DNA of 64,000 nt. Source: Cyanosarcina radialis HA8281-LM2. Lineage in GTDB: Bacteria > Cyanobacteriota > Cyanobacteriia > Cyanobacteriales > CCAP-1448. A program made the translations under genes and the position numbers. The notes beneath the pieces are model-generated. The model was not told the origin of the DNA, did not search any database, and was given only the letters and a program-made list of their open reading frames with translations. Location: assembly GCA_019359615.1 (NCBI GenBank), contig JAHHHA010000020.1:1-64000 (forward strand), read 5' to 3'. Every line of letters starts with the position of its first letter. Positions within the stretch are counted from its first letter, which is position 1. Below, piece by piece: positions 9,042 to 16,934 of the stretch.

Positions 9042-9707
9042 ATGAACGACGAACCATCAACCAATAAAGCCCAATTGCGACAGCAGTTATTGAAAGAACG
9101 GCGATCGCTACCAGTAGAAACCTGGAGAGAAAAAAGCGGTCGTCTCTGTTTTCATTTACAATCTTCCGATCTGTTTGTTGAAGCCAAAACTGTTTTAGCT
9201 TATTTTAGTTTTCGCCAAGAACCAGATCTAAGTCTTTTAATTTTGCCCTCACCCCGCCTGCGGCTCCCCCCTCCAGTCTCCCCTCTCCTTGCAGGAGAGG
9301 GGTTGGGGGTGAGGTCGAGAGGGGTTGGGGATGACGGCAAACGCTGGGGATTTCCTCGTTGTGTAGGTGAGGCTTTGAGTTGGCATCTTTGGCGATCGGG
9401 AGAACCTCTACAAAAAGGGGCTTATGGAATTTCCGAACCCGATCCAAATGCTGCAATTATCGAGCCAGATGAAGTCGATTTGATTCTGGTTCCAGCAGTC
9501 GCTTGCGATGTTAGAGGATATCGATTGGGCTATGGCGGCGGTTATTACGATCGCTTGTTGAGTTTGCCGATTTGGTCGTCCAAAATAGCGATCGGAATCG
9601 TATTTGAATTTGCTTATTTGCCCCAGTTGCCGATCGATAATTGGGATCGATCGCTTCAAGGTGTTTGTACCGAAATGGGTTTAAAAATGGTAGGGTCGAA
9701 CTCCTAA
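9042..9707 (+). CDS. 5-formyltetrahydrofolate cyclo-ligase with in-frame repeat insertion
   Basis: The enzyme converts 5-formyl-THF to 5,10-methenyl-THF with ATP (the YgfA/MTHFS family). The N-terminus shows AQLRQQLLKERRSLP, the middle KRWGFPRCVGEALSWHLW, and the C-terminus the diagnostic GYRLGYGGGYYDRLL. The 221-residue product is about 30 longer than usual. The excess, between residues about 69 and 100, is Pro/Gly/Arg-rich and encoded by a palindromic repeat (9246-9314) that also occurs between genes at 24 and 61.7 kb. Because 69 bases were added, the frame survives. Whether the enzyme remains active is unknown; all recognisable family motifs remain on both sides. Confidence 0.88.
   Translation: MNDEPSTNKAQLRQQLLKERRSLPVETWREKSGRLCFHLQSSDLFVEAKTVLAYFSFRQEPDLSLLILPSPRLRLPPPVSPLLAGEGLGVRSRGVGDDGKRWGFPRCVGEALSWHLWRSGEPLQKGAYGISEPDPNAAIIEPDEVDLILVPAVACDVRGYRLGYGGGYYDRLLSLPIWSSKIAIGIVFEFAYLPQLPIDNWDRSLQGVCTEMGLKMVGSNS
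9246..9314. repeat. palindromic element inside the 5-FCL gene
   Basis: The arms CCCTCACCCC and GGGTGAGG, with inner CCCCTCTCCT and AGGAGAGGGG, form a long hairpin of 69 bases, exactly 23 codons. The GAGAGGGGTTGGGG part is then partly repeated to about 9335. The outer sequence matches the intergenic elements at 24248-24396 and 61713-61834. Confidence 0.88.
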
Positions 9708-9823
9708 ATTCGGCCGAGCGGTGCGGGAGCTTGAGAAGATCGAGGATGAGTCTAGGCAACATCAAGTGATGGGCTGGGCTAAAATTTGAAACAGCAGCGA
9801 TCGGACAAATTATCAGGAAAGCA

Positions 9824-10240
9824 ATGGCTAGAGATCGATTTCACGCCGTTGTTAAAACAGCTTTAATCAAAGATGGATGGAAGGTTACTCACGATCCATT
9901 GCAGATTAAGGTAGGTGGAGTGGATATGGAGATCGATCTGGGAGCAGAGCGGTTATTGGCAGCAGAGCGAGGTGATGAAAAAATTGCGGTCGAGGTTAAG
10001 AGTTTTTTAGTAGGGGTTTCCGCAATTTCAGAGTTTCATACGGCGTTGGGGCAGTTTATCAATTATCGAGCAGCATTGCGACGGGAAGACCCAGACCGCA
10101 TTCTGTATTTGGCAGTGCCAGATCTGACCTATAACAGTTTCTTTCAGCTTGATTTTCCGGCATCAATGCTGCAAGAGAATGCCGTCAAGCTGGCTGTTTA
10201 CGATATTGAGTTGGAGGAAATTGTTTTATGGATACCTTAA
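9824..10240 (+). CDS. xisH: XisH family protein
   Basis: The 138-residue product matches the fdxN-element excision controlling factor XisH: MARDRFHAVVKTALIKDGW, then IDLGAERLLAAERG, the acid-containing KIAVEVKSFL, and the C-terminal VYDIELEEIVLWIP. The GAE and EVK elements fit a PD-(D/E)XK nuclease-like fold (family knowledge). In Anabaena XisH and XisI are needed with the XisF recombinase for excision of a nif element. No recombinase or nif gene is in this window. The stop overlaps the start of xisI by 13 bases, so the two are translated together. Confidence 0.93.
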   Translation: MARDRFHAVVKTALIKDGWKVTHDPLQIKVGGVDMEIDLGAERLLAAERGDEKIAVEVKSFLVGVSAISEFHTALGQFINYRAALRREDPDRILYLAVPDLTYNSFFQLDFPASMLQENAVKLAVYDIELEEIVLWIP

Positions 10241-10575
10241 TGGATCGGTCGATACGCCATCAGGAAGTGGTTCAGCAGTTGCTACTAAAGTATGCTGAGA
10301 GTAAGCCTGCTTATGGTGAGATTGAGGTAGAAACGATTTTTGATACGCAGCGGCATCATTATCAGATCGTTCATTTGGGCTGGCATCATAAACGTTGGGT
10401 ACATCATTGTGTGATGCACTTGGATATTCGCGATCGCAAGATTTGGATTTTCCAGAATTCGACGGAACATGATATTGCAGCGGATTTAGTGGAGATGGGT
10501 GTGCCAAAGCAAGATATTGTCCTGGGATTTCAGCCGCCGTTTGCGCGAGAACTGAGTGGTTATGCTGTGGGATAA
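10228..10575 (+). CDS. xisI: XisI family protein
   Basis: This 115-residue XisI protein shows the typical order: a helical N-terminus (VVQQLLLKYAESKPA), FDTQRHHYQIVHLGWHHKRWVH in the middle, IRDRKIWIFQNSTE, and the closing GVPKQDIVLGFQPPF. It overlaps the end of xisH by 13 bases. The pair occurs widely and often in several copies in cyanobacteria that lack an fdxN element, so a role beyond excision, such as a toxin-antitoxin-like or defence function, has been thought possible; that is inference. A palindrome of the GTAGAGACG family follows the stop. Confidence 0.93.
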   Translation: MDTLMDRSIRHQEVVQQLLLKYAESKPAYGEIEVETIFDTQRHHYQIVHLGWHHKRWVHHCVMHLDIRDRKIWIFQNSTEHDIAADLVEMGVPKQDIVLGFQPPFARELSGYAVG

Positions 10576-10637
10576 GCGATCGCTAATCCTGTGACAACTC
10601 ACGGGCAATTTGACGCTGAAAATTCCTAAAAAAGAAA

Positions 10638-10661
10638 AGAGACGTAGTACGCTACGTCTCT
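10638..10661. repeat. palindromic repeat, GTAGAGACG family
   Basis: AGAGACGTAG and CTACGTCTCT flank a 4-base centre, in the gap between the convergent xisI and NRPS-like genes. It may act as a bidirectional stop hairpin, but there is no long T-tract. Confidence 0.85.
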
Positions 10662-10679
10662 ACAATTGAACGGATGACC

Positions 10680-13600
10680 TTAGTGCAGGGTAAGCGGAAC
10701 TAGAACTGGTTCGCTAGCTGCATCAGATGTAGTTAACTGTGCTGGAGCAGGTAGAAACCCGTGATGTATGAAGTAAGAGAAGTAGGTATTGAGCAATTGG
10801 AAATTGACTGAAGGGCAGACGATCGCACTGCCTGCAAGTCCGTCGAGAGTGTTTTGGCAGCTAAACGCCTGCGACGCTAGGGCGGATGTCTCTAGATAGG
10901 TCTTTCGATCGGTAGATGTTTGGTTAGCAAACAAAGACACTAGGGAACTCAAAGCATTTTCTAAAGAAATATTTGCCAGCTTGGCTTGCCATCGATCGTT
11001 TGCGATCGTCTCGACGGGATAGCCCAGATCGTTGATATAGCTGACAAGCTCCCTCATGGGCAGCAATTGAGGATTGAGGATGTGAAAGACTTTCCCCACA
11101 GATGCTTGTTGCTGCGATAAATGGACGATCGCGCGGCTGGCATAATCTACTGGAGTCAGGTTTAAGGTCATATCCAGATCTGGGGCGCTGCCCAGTTGGA
11201 TGAAGCCTTTGAGCATTCTGGCGATCAAATCGGTGGTTTGAGAAACCCCGGTTTGGCTGTGACCGACGATCGTACCTAGCCTGTAGATGCAGATCGGCAA
11301 ACCGCGTTCTCGGGCCGTCATGACTAACTTTTCAGCCACCCACTTACTTTGAGCGTAGCCATCAGAAAGACCCTCACCAGAAGCGAGATCGTCTGACTCT
11401 AAAATCTCCTGCATCTCAGCATAAGCAGGCGATTGGAATACATCCAAGGTCGAGATGAAATGTACGGGTTTGATTTTTGTTTGACTGGCTAATCGCAATA
11501 CTTCTTGCGTGCCCAAAACGTTAGCGGCGCGGAGGGCAGCGTAGGGATAGATTAAATTTACAAATGCCCCATTGTGATAGATAACATCGATTTTTTTGGC
11601 TAGATCGCTAAACTGTCGATCGCTCAGTCCTAATTTAGGTTGGGCTAAATCTCCAATAACTGGAATAATCCGAGAGTTGAACTGAGGTTTCCAAACTTGA
11701 TAGCGTTCTAAATTTTGGCGAATTTTTTGCTTGCCGACCTCAGCATTGGCAGCCCGAACCAAACAATAGATAGTGGTTTCGGGATGTTGTTGCAGCAGTT
11801 CGTGCAGTAAGAAAGCACCGATGAAACCAGTAGCCCCAGTTAAAAATACTTGCTGAAGTTCGCTCGCGGGTTTTTGGGCAGCAGGTTCGGGATAAATCGC
11901 AGGATCGAGAACCAGATCGGCTTCTAAATCGGGAACCTCAACGCTACTGGCAACACCAGAATTAGCACTCTCGATCGCTTTAGCCAGACCTGCTACGGTC
12001 GGATCGGCAAACAATTCGAGCAAAGATAGCTCGACACCAAAAGTCGATCGCAACTGGTAAAGCAAGCGAGCGGCCAGTAAAGAATGTCCTCCCAAATTAA
12101 AGAAGTTGTCGTCTCTTCCGACTAGCTCGATCCCTAAAATCTCCGACCAAATTTCAGCCAGTTGTTTTTCTGTTGAAGTCCGAGGGGCAACAAACACTTC
12201 GCTCTCCACTCGTTCTTGGTTTGGTGCTGGGAGCGCTCGGCGATCGATTTTGCCGTTGGGTGTCAGCGGCAAAGAGTCCATGACTACAAAAGCAGCAGGA
12301 ACCATGTAATCGGGCAGTTTCTCTTTCAGAAAGTCGCGTACTTGCGATTTTATTTGCTGCTCCGAGGCTGCCTGCGACTTGGGAACCACATAGGCAACTA
12401 AACGGGGGTCGTCGAGGGCATCTTCTCTAGCCACTACTACCCCCTCTCTGACAGCGGGGTGTTTGCTGAGGGCAGCTTCGATGTCTCCTAGCTCGATCCG
12501 GTAGCCGCGAATCTTGACTTGATGGTCGATCCGCCCGATAAACTCGATATTGCCATCTGGCAAGTAGCGAGCCAAGTCCCCGGTTCTGTAAAGCCTAGCT
12601 CCGGGTCGATCGCTAAATGGATCGGGAATAAATTTTTGTGCGGTCAGTTCGGGTCGATTGAGGTAGCCTCTGGCGATGCCGTCGCCACCGATCAGCAACT
12701 CTCCTGCCGTCCCGATGGGCACGGGTCTGAGCGGGTCAGACTGACGGCGGAGCATGGGATCTACTAAATAAACTTCGGTATTGTCGATCGCACGACCGAT
12801 AGGAATTTTGCCATTGCTCTCTTCGACTCGGTAAACAGCCGACCAGACGGTGGTTTCCGTCGGACCGTACATATTCCAAACCGAGCCGACCAATTCTACC
12901 AGTCGATCTGCCAAGGCTGGAGTTAAAGCTTCGCCACCGCAGAGAATTTTTAGCTGCTTGTTACCCTGCCACCCCGCTGCCAACAGCAGTCGCCAAGTAG
13001 CCGGAGTTGCTTGCATCACTGTAGCGCCAGAGCTTGCTAGTAACTCGCTCAACCGGGCTGCATCAGAAGCCACTTCGCGCTTGACTAAGACGACGCAAGC
13101 GCCCGCAACTAGCGGCAAATACAGTTCCAGTCCGGCAATATCGAATGAGATCGTAGTCACTGCCAGGAGAACATCTTCTCCCGTTAGTCCTGGCTCTTTC
13201 TTCATGGAGTTGATGAAGTTGACTAGAGAGTAATGGAGAATTTGCACTCCCTTGGGTTTTCCTGTAGAGCCTGAAGTGTAAAGGATGTAGGCCAAGTTTT
13301 CGGGAGTTACTTCGGTTTTGGGGTTTTCCTCGCTGCCCTTAGCAATTAATTCCTCGTCAGCGTCCAGGCAAACTACTCGCGCTTGATGTTCGGGCAAAGT
13401 CGAGAGCAGACTTTGTTGGGTCAAGATTACTGGCATTTGCGAATCTTCGACCATAAATGCCAAGCGATCTTGGGGAAAGGCTGGGTCTAATGGTACGTAA
13501 GCTCCACCCGCTTTGAGAATGCCTAAAAGTCCTATAACTAGATGAAGCGATCGCTCTAGGCAAATTCCGACTACAACTTCAGGGCCGACATTTAAAGCCT

Positions 13601-13868
13601 GCAAGTAATGAGCTAATCGATTGGCTCGACGGTTCAGTTCCGAGTAAGTAAGCTGTCGGTTGTCAAAAACGACTGCCACTCGATCGGGTGTTAGTTCTAC
13701 CTGGGACTCAAACCACTGATGTATGCACTGACTTCTGGGATAATCTGCTGCCGTTTGATTCCACTGGTTAAGCAACTTTTGCGCTTCTCCTACAGTTAAA
13801 AGCGACATATCTAAAGCATTTGGCACTATATCGTTAGCAAGACCATCCATTATAAATTCTCCGTTCAT
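10680..13868 (-). CDS. NRPS-like protein: adenylation, carrier and thioester reductase domains
   Basis: This 1062-residue single module has no condensation domain. The adenylation domain (about 45-560) shows YTSGSTGKPKG near 195, NMYGPTETT, GRIDHQVKIRGYRIELGD and PLTPNGKIDRRALP with the catalytic Lys. The carrier motif is NLGGHSLLAARLL, with the phosphopantetheine Ser at 596. The reductase (about 665-1050) has VFLTGATGFIGAFLL and the Tyr-Lys pair in YAQSKWVAEKL. It should activate an acid, load it on the carrier and release it reduced as an aldehyde or alcohol. By hand alignment to PheA the pocket code reads D-I-L-Q-L-G-M-V-W-K, very close to glycine codes (inference). A permease of ethanolamine type lies upstream on the same strand. 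Confidence 0.9.
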   Translation of the reverse strand: MNGEFIMDGLANDIVPNALDMSLLTVGEAQKLLNQWNQTAADYPRSQCIHQWFESQVELTPDRVAVVFDNRQLTYSELNRRANRLAHYLQALNVGPEVVVGICLERSLHLVIGLLGILKAGGAYVPLDPAFPQDRLAFMVEDSQMPVILTQQSLLSTLPEHQARVVCLDADEELIAKGSEENPKTEVTPENLAYILYTSGSTGKPKGVQILHYSLVNFINSMKKEPGLTGEDVLLAVTTISFDIAGLELYLPLVAGACVVLVKREVASDAARLSELLASSGATVMQATPATWRLLLAAGWQGNKQLKILCGGEALTPALADRLVELVGSVWNMYGPTETTVWSAVYRVEESNGKIPIGRAIDNTEVYLVDPMLRRQSDPLRPVPIGTAGELLIGGDGIARGYLNRPELTAQKFIPDPFSDRPGARLYRTGDLARYLPDGNIEFIGRIDHQVKIRGYRIELGDIEAALSKHPAVREGVVVAREDALDDPRLVAYVVPKSQAASEQQIKSQVRDFLKEKLPDYMVPAAFVVMDSLPLTPNGKIDRRALPAPNQERVESEVFVAPRTSTEKQLAEIWSEILGIELVGRDDNFFNLGGHSLLAARLLYQLRSTFGVELSLLELFADPTVAGLAKAIESANSGVASSVEVPDLEADLVLDPAIYPEPAAQKPASELQQVFLTGATGFIGAFLLHELLQQHPETTIYCLVRAANAEVGKQKIRQNLERYQVWKPQFNSRIIPVIGDLAQPKLGLSDRQFSDLAKKIDVIYHNGAFVNLIYPYAALRAANVLGTQEVLRLASQTKIKPVHFISTLDVFQSPAYAEMQEILESDDLASGEGLSDGYAQSKWVAEKLVMTARERGLPICIYRLGTIVGHSQTGVSQTTDLIARMLKGFIQLGSAPDLDMTLNLTPVDYASRAIVHLSQQQASVGKVFHILNPQLLPMRELVSYINDLGYPVETIANDRWQAKLANISLENALSSLVSLFANQTSTDRKTYLETSALASQAFSCQNTLDGLAGSAIVCPSVNFQLLNTYFSYFIHHGFLPAPAQLTTSDAASEPVLVPLTLH

Positions 13869-14481
13869 TTTATCGATCGATATTCAATAGCACTTTTACC
13901 GAGACAAGAAGATTTAGCACCAGCGCCGCATAGCGTTGGTCGAACAGGTTATTACCTAGTTTTTTAATAATCAGCTTGAATGCAATAGGGTCCGACTTAG
14001 GAAAGAGAGTTCTTTCGCCAGATACCTATTACTCGTAAGCTCGATCGTTTAGACTCTAAAACATAACCTAAGATATTAGCTATCTATGCGCCCTCAGTAT
14101 AAATAAGCAACTTTCGATCGAGTTCTTTTTAAGATGTAAGTAAGTCAACTGAATTAAACGTGAAATAGTCTTATCAGCCGTCTCAGCAAGAATAAATCCT
14201 CTTTTATTAATCTAGCAAGAAAAATATAGATAGTCCGAATAAATAGTCTCGATCGAGTCGAGAAATAGAACATAATTTTAGCCCGCCAATTATGGAAGTC
14301 AAAAAATAATTAGGTAATTTCTGGTGGAATATCCATCTTGCCTGTTTCATTCTCACCAGACGGCGGGCAGGATGCCCGCTATAGAATTACCAGATTTAAT
14401 TCTTCACCTCCACCATCGGCGGGTCGGGGATATCACCGAATATGAACTGGCATTTAGGCTGAGGTCGATCGAAACAGAAGC
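13869..14481. other. 613-base intergenic region
   Basis: This AT-rich gap lies between the permease stop and the NRPS-like start, both on the minus strand. No coding stretch is convincing. A GCGGGC/GCCCGC hairpin with a 5-base loop lies at about 14362-14378 and could end permease transcripts, though no T-tract follows it on the minus strand. The promoter of the NRPS-like gene is presumably in the right half, but no clear boxes were identified. Confidence 0.5.
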
Positions 14482-15924
14482 TTAAGCTTGCCGTTTCATT
14501 AGCAATGCAGCCCTTTCTTCGGGTGCCTGGGCCACGAGTCGATTGCGGCCGAACGCGAAGAAATAAATAATTGCCACCACTGTAAAGCCCAAGACTCCCC
14601 AAGCACCTGGCTGGTAAGCAGGCACAGACAAACAAGCAACCAGTGAAAAAATTGCTAGGGCCAAACCAACAGCAGCCCCTGGAATTCCTAGAGAGCTTAC
14701 ATAAGGTCTTGATAGGTTGGGATAGCTCGTCTTGAGCTTGATGTAACTTGCTAGGACGAGAATGTAGATGATCAATGCCCCAAAAACCGCCATATTCAAC
14801 ATTACATCTTTGACTGGCCCCCCCAAGCGATCGAGAGTAATCGCACAGACCAACCCGATTATCGTACCCAGAGCTAACGACCTATAAGGCGTATGATTTT
14901 GGCTCGTGACAGAGAGCCAGCGGGGTAAGTATCCCGCACGAGAAAGGGCAAAGAATGTCCGTCCGTAAGCGTAGATCGTAAAATGGAAACTAGCCAACAA
15001 GCCGCAAGACATCAAAATCGCGATGGCAAACGTCGTCGCAGGACCTTCAGAAAAATAGGCTTTCAATCCATCTCCTAAAGGGGCACCAGATGCACCTATC
15101 GCTACAGCACCACCACCGACCCCAGAATTAATTACTAGGGTAAAGATTGAAAGTCCGATCAAAGTGAACATCGCTGCAATCAGCGCTTTGGGCATATCGC
15201 GAGGCACGTCGCGGCTTTCCTCGGCTGCCAATGGCAACTGCTCGATCGCTAAGTAGAACCAAATAGCATAGGGAATGGCGGCAAAAATGCCCTGCCAGCC
15301 TTTAGGCAACCAGGTTTGCGATTGTCCTGGATCGGCGGGCACGTTGAAAAGTAGTTCGGTTTTAAACACCCCTAGAGCCAGCATACTCACGTAAAACACG
15401 AGCAAAATCGCGATCGCTGCCAAGGTGATATAAAAACCGATGTTGAAAGTCTGTTCTGTACTCCAGATATTAATCGCCGTAAAAATACCGTACACCACCA
15501 CCCAAACCACGTAGATCGGTACGCCAGGAATCAACGGCTGAAGGTAGCTGGTGACAGCAATCACGGCTACGACTGGAGCCAGGACGTTTTCCACGATCAT
15601 GGCGACACCGCAGATAAAGCCCCAAAACGGACCGAAGGCACTGCGAGCGAAGGAATAAAGTCCTCCTGCTTGAGGTAGCATGGTTGACATTTCCGCCAAA
15701 CTGTAGGTCAGACAGATATACATGATGGCGACTAAAAAGGTAGCGATCGCTAGCCCCCAGAATCCACCTGCTGTCAAACCAGCATTCCACCCGGTAAAAT
15801 CGCCTGAGATGACGATGCCAACTCCTAAACTCCACAACAGCCAAAAGCCAGCACGGCCCCTTAATTGCCGCTGTCTGAGATATCCTTCGTTGACATTTTC
15901 GTAGTTAGCAGGACCAGTAGACAT
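14482..15924 (-). CDS. APC-family permease, ethanolamine permease type
   Basis: The 480-residue membrane protein has about 12 hydrophobic segments. The opening LLWSLGVGIVISGDFTGWN, the LTYSLAEMSTMLPQAGGLYSF stretch and LPLAAEESRDVPRDMPKA are typical of the amino acid-polyamine-organocation superfamily, closest in pattern to the ethanolamine permease group. It is likely a proton-coupled importer of ethanolamine or a small amine/amino acid. No eutBC genes are in view. It stands upstream of, and on the same strand as, the A-T-R protein, which may act on a related small molecule (inference). Confidence 0.8.
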   Translation of the reverse strand: MSTGPANYENVNEGYLRQRQLRGRAGFWLLWSLGVGIVISGDFTGWNAGLTAGGFWGLAIATFLVAIMYICLTYSLAEMSTMLPQAGGLYSFARSAFGPFWGFICGVAMIVENVLAPVVAVIAVTSYLQPLIPGVPIYVVWVVVYGIFTAINIWSTEQTFNIGFYITLAAIAILLVFYVSMLALGVFKTELLFNVPADPGQSQTWLPKGWQGIFAAIPYAIWFYLAIEQLPLAAEESRDVPRDMPKALIAAMFTLIGLSIFTLVINSGVGGGAVAIGASGAPLGDGLKAYFSEGPATTFAIAILMSCGLLASFHFTIYAYGRTFFALSRAGYLPRWLSVTSQNHTPYRSLALGTIIGLVCAITLDRLGGPVKDVMLNMAVFGALIIYILVLASYIKLKTSYPNLSRPYVSSLGIPGAAVGLALAIFSLVACLSVPAYQPGAWGVLGFTVVAIIYFFAFGRNRLVAQAPEERAALLMKRQA

Positions 15925-16023
15925 TTGTTTGCTTATACCTCGTCTGCTCTAATGCAGAAATATATATCATCTTCGTCTGTAAAAGACAATTAACCTCAGA
16001 TCGCAGGAGATTTTTAGCCCCAG

Positions 16024-16905
16024 ATGGACGCAAAATCAGGCTCGTATAAAGAGCGAAACAGAAAATTCAATTGGCAGCAAGCTAAAGTGCTAGTTACGTA
16101 TGTATTATTGGGCGCGATCGCGCTCGTCATGCTATTTCCCTTGGTGTGGCTATTTAGCACTGCTATTAAGTCTCCTGGAGAAAACGTTTTTCAGTTTCCA
16201 CCACAACTTTTGCCCGCCAAACCAACCTGGGAAAATTTTGTCACTATTTGGCAAGACGATAACCAGGCTTTTAGTCGGTACTTGCTTAACAGCATCCTAG
16301 TAGCAGCGCTGACAGTAGGTTTAAATTTATTATTTTGTTCCCTTGCAGCTTATCCCTTAGCAAGACTCAACTTTAAAGGTAGAGAAGCGATTTTTGCCCT
16401 CATTGTCTCCACGATCGTCATTCCCTTTCAAATCGTGATGATTCCTTTATATATTTTGACCGTGCAAATGGGCTTAAGAAACACTTATTTAGGGTTGATT
16501 TTGCCAGCGATCGCTTCAGCATTTGGCATCTTTTTACTGCGACAAGCTTTTCAAGGAGTTCCTAAAGAATTAGAAGAAGCGGCCCGGATGGATGGGTGTT
16601 CGGAATTAGGTTTGTGGTGGCACGTCATGTTACCTGCTACTCGTCCGGCTTTGGTAACGCTAGCAATTTTCGTATTTATCGGTTCTTGGAACGATTTACT
16701 TTGGCCGTTAATCGTGTTAGATCCGGGTTCGCCTTATGAAACTCTGCCATTTGCGATCGTCAGGCTCACTGACGGTCCGTATGCGGGAATTTGGCGCTTA
16801 ATTGCCGCTAGTTCTATTATGTCTATCGCCCCAGTTTTATTGGCTTTTTTGTTGGTGCAGCGTTATATCGTGCCTACAGATACTGGCAGTGGAGTCAAGG
16901 GGTAG
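16024..16905 (+). CDS. carbohydrate ABC transporter permease, MalG type
   Basis: This 293-residue inner-membrane subunit has six predicted helices. Its cytosolic EAA loop reads EEAARMDGCSELGLWWHVMLP, the ATPase docking motif of the MalG family. The N-terminal helix (ALVMLFPLVWLFSTAIKSP) and the PTWENFVTIW segment are also typical. Its usual partners, a MalF-like permease, a binding protein and an ATPase, are not next to it, so it must work with subunits encoded elsewhere. The gene diverges from the APC permease (99-base gap) and converges on the porin gene. Confidence 0.9.
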   Translation: MDAKSGSYKERNRKFNWQQAKVLVTYVLLGAIALVMLFPLVWLFSTAIKSPGENVFQFPPQLLPAKPTWENFVTIWQDDNQAFSRYLLNSILVAALTVGLNLLFCSLAAYPLARLNFKGREAIFALIVSTIVIPFQIVMIPLYILTVQMGLRNTYLGLILPAIASAFGIFLLRQAFQGVPKELEEAARMDGCSELGLWWHVMLPATRPALVTLAIFVFIGSWNDLLWPLIVLDPGSPYETLPFAIVRLTDGPYAGIWRLIAASSIMSIAPVLLAFLLVQRYIVPTDTGSGVKG

Positions 16906-16934
16906 CAGTAGGAGTCAAGCATTGATGAAATTAG

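Noticed and set aside
12106-13233. Frames opposite the NRPS-like gene
   Set aside because: They are shadows on the complementary strand of a strongly conserved gene.
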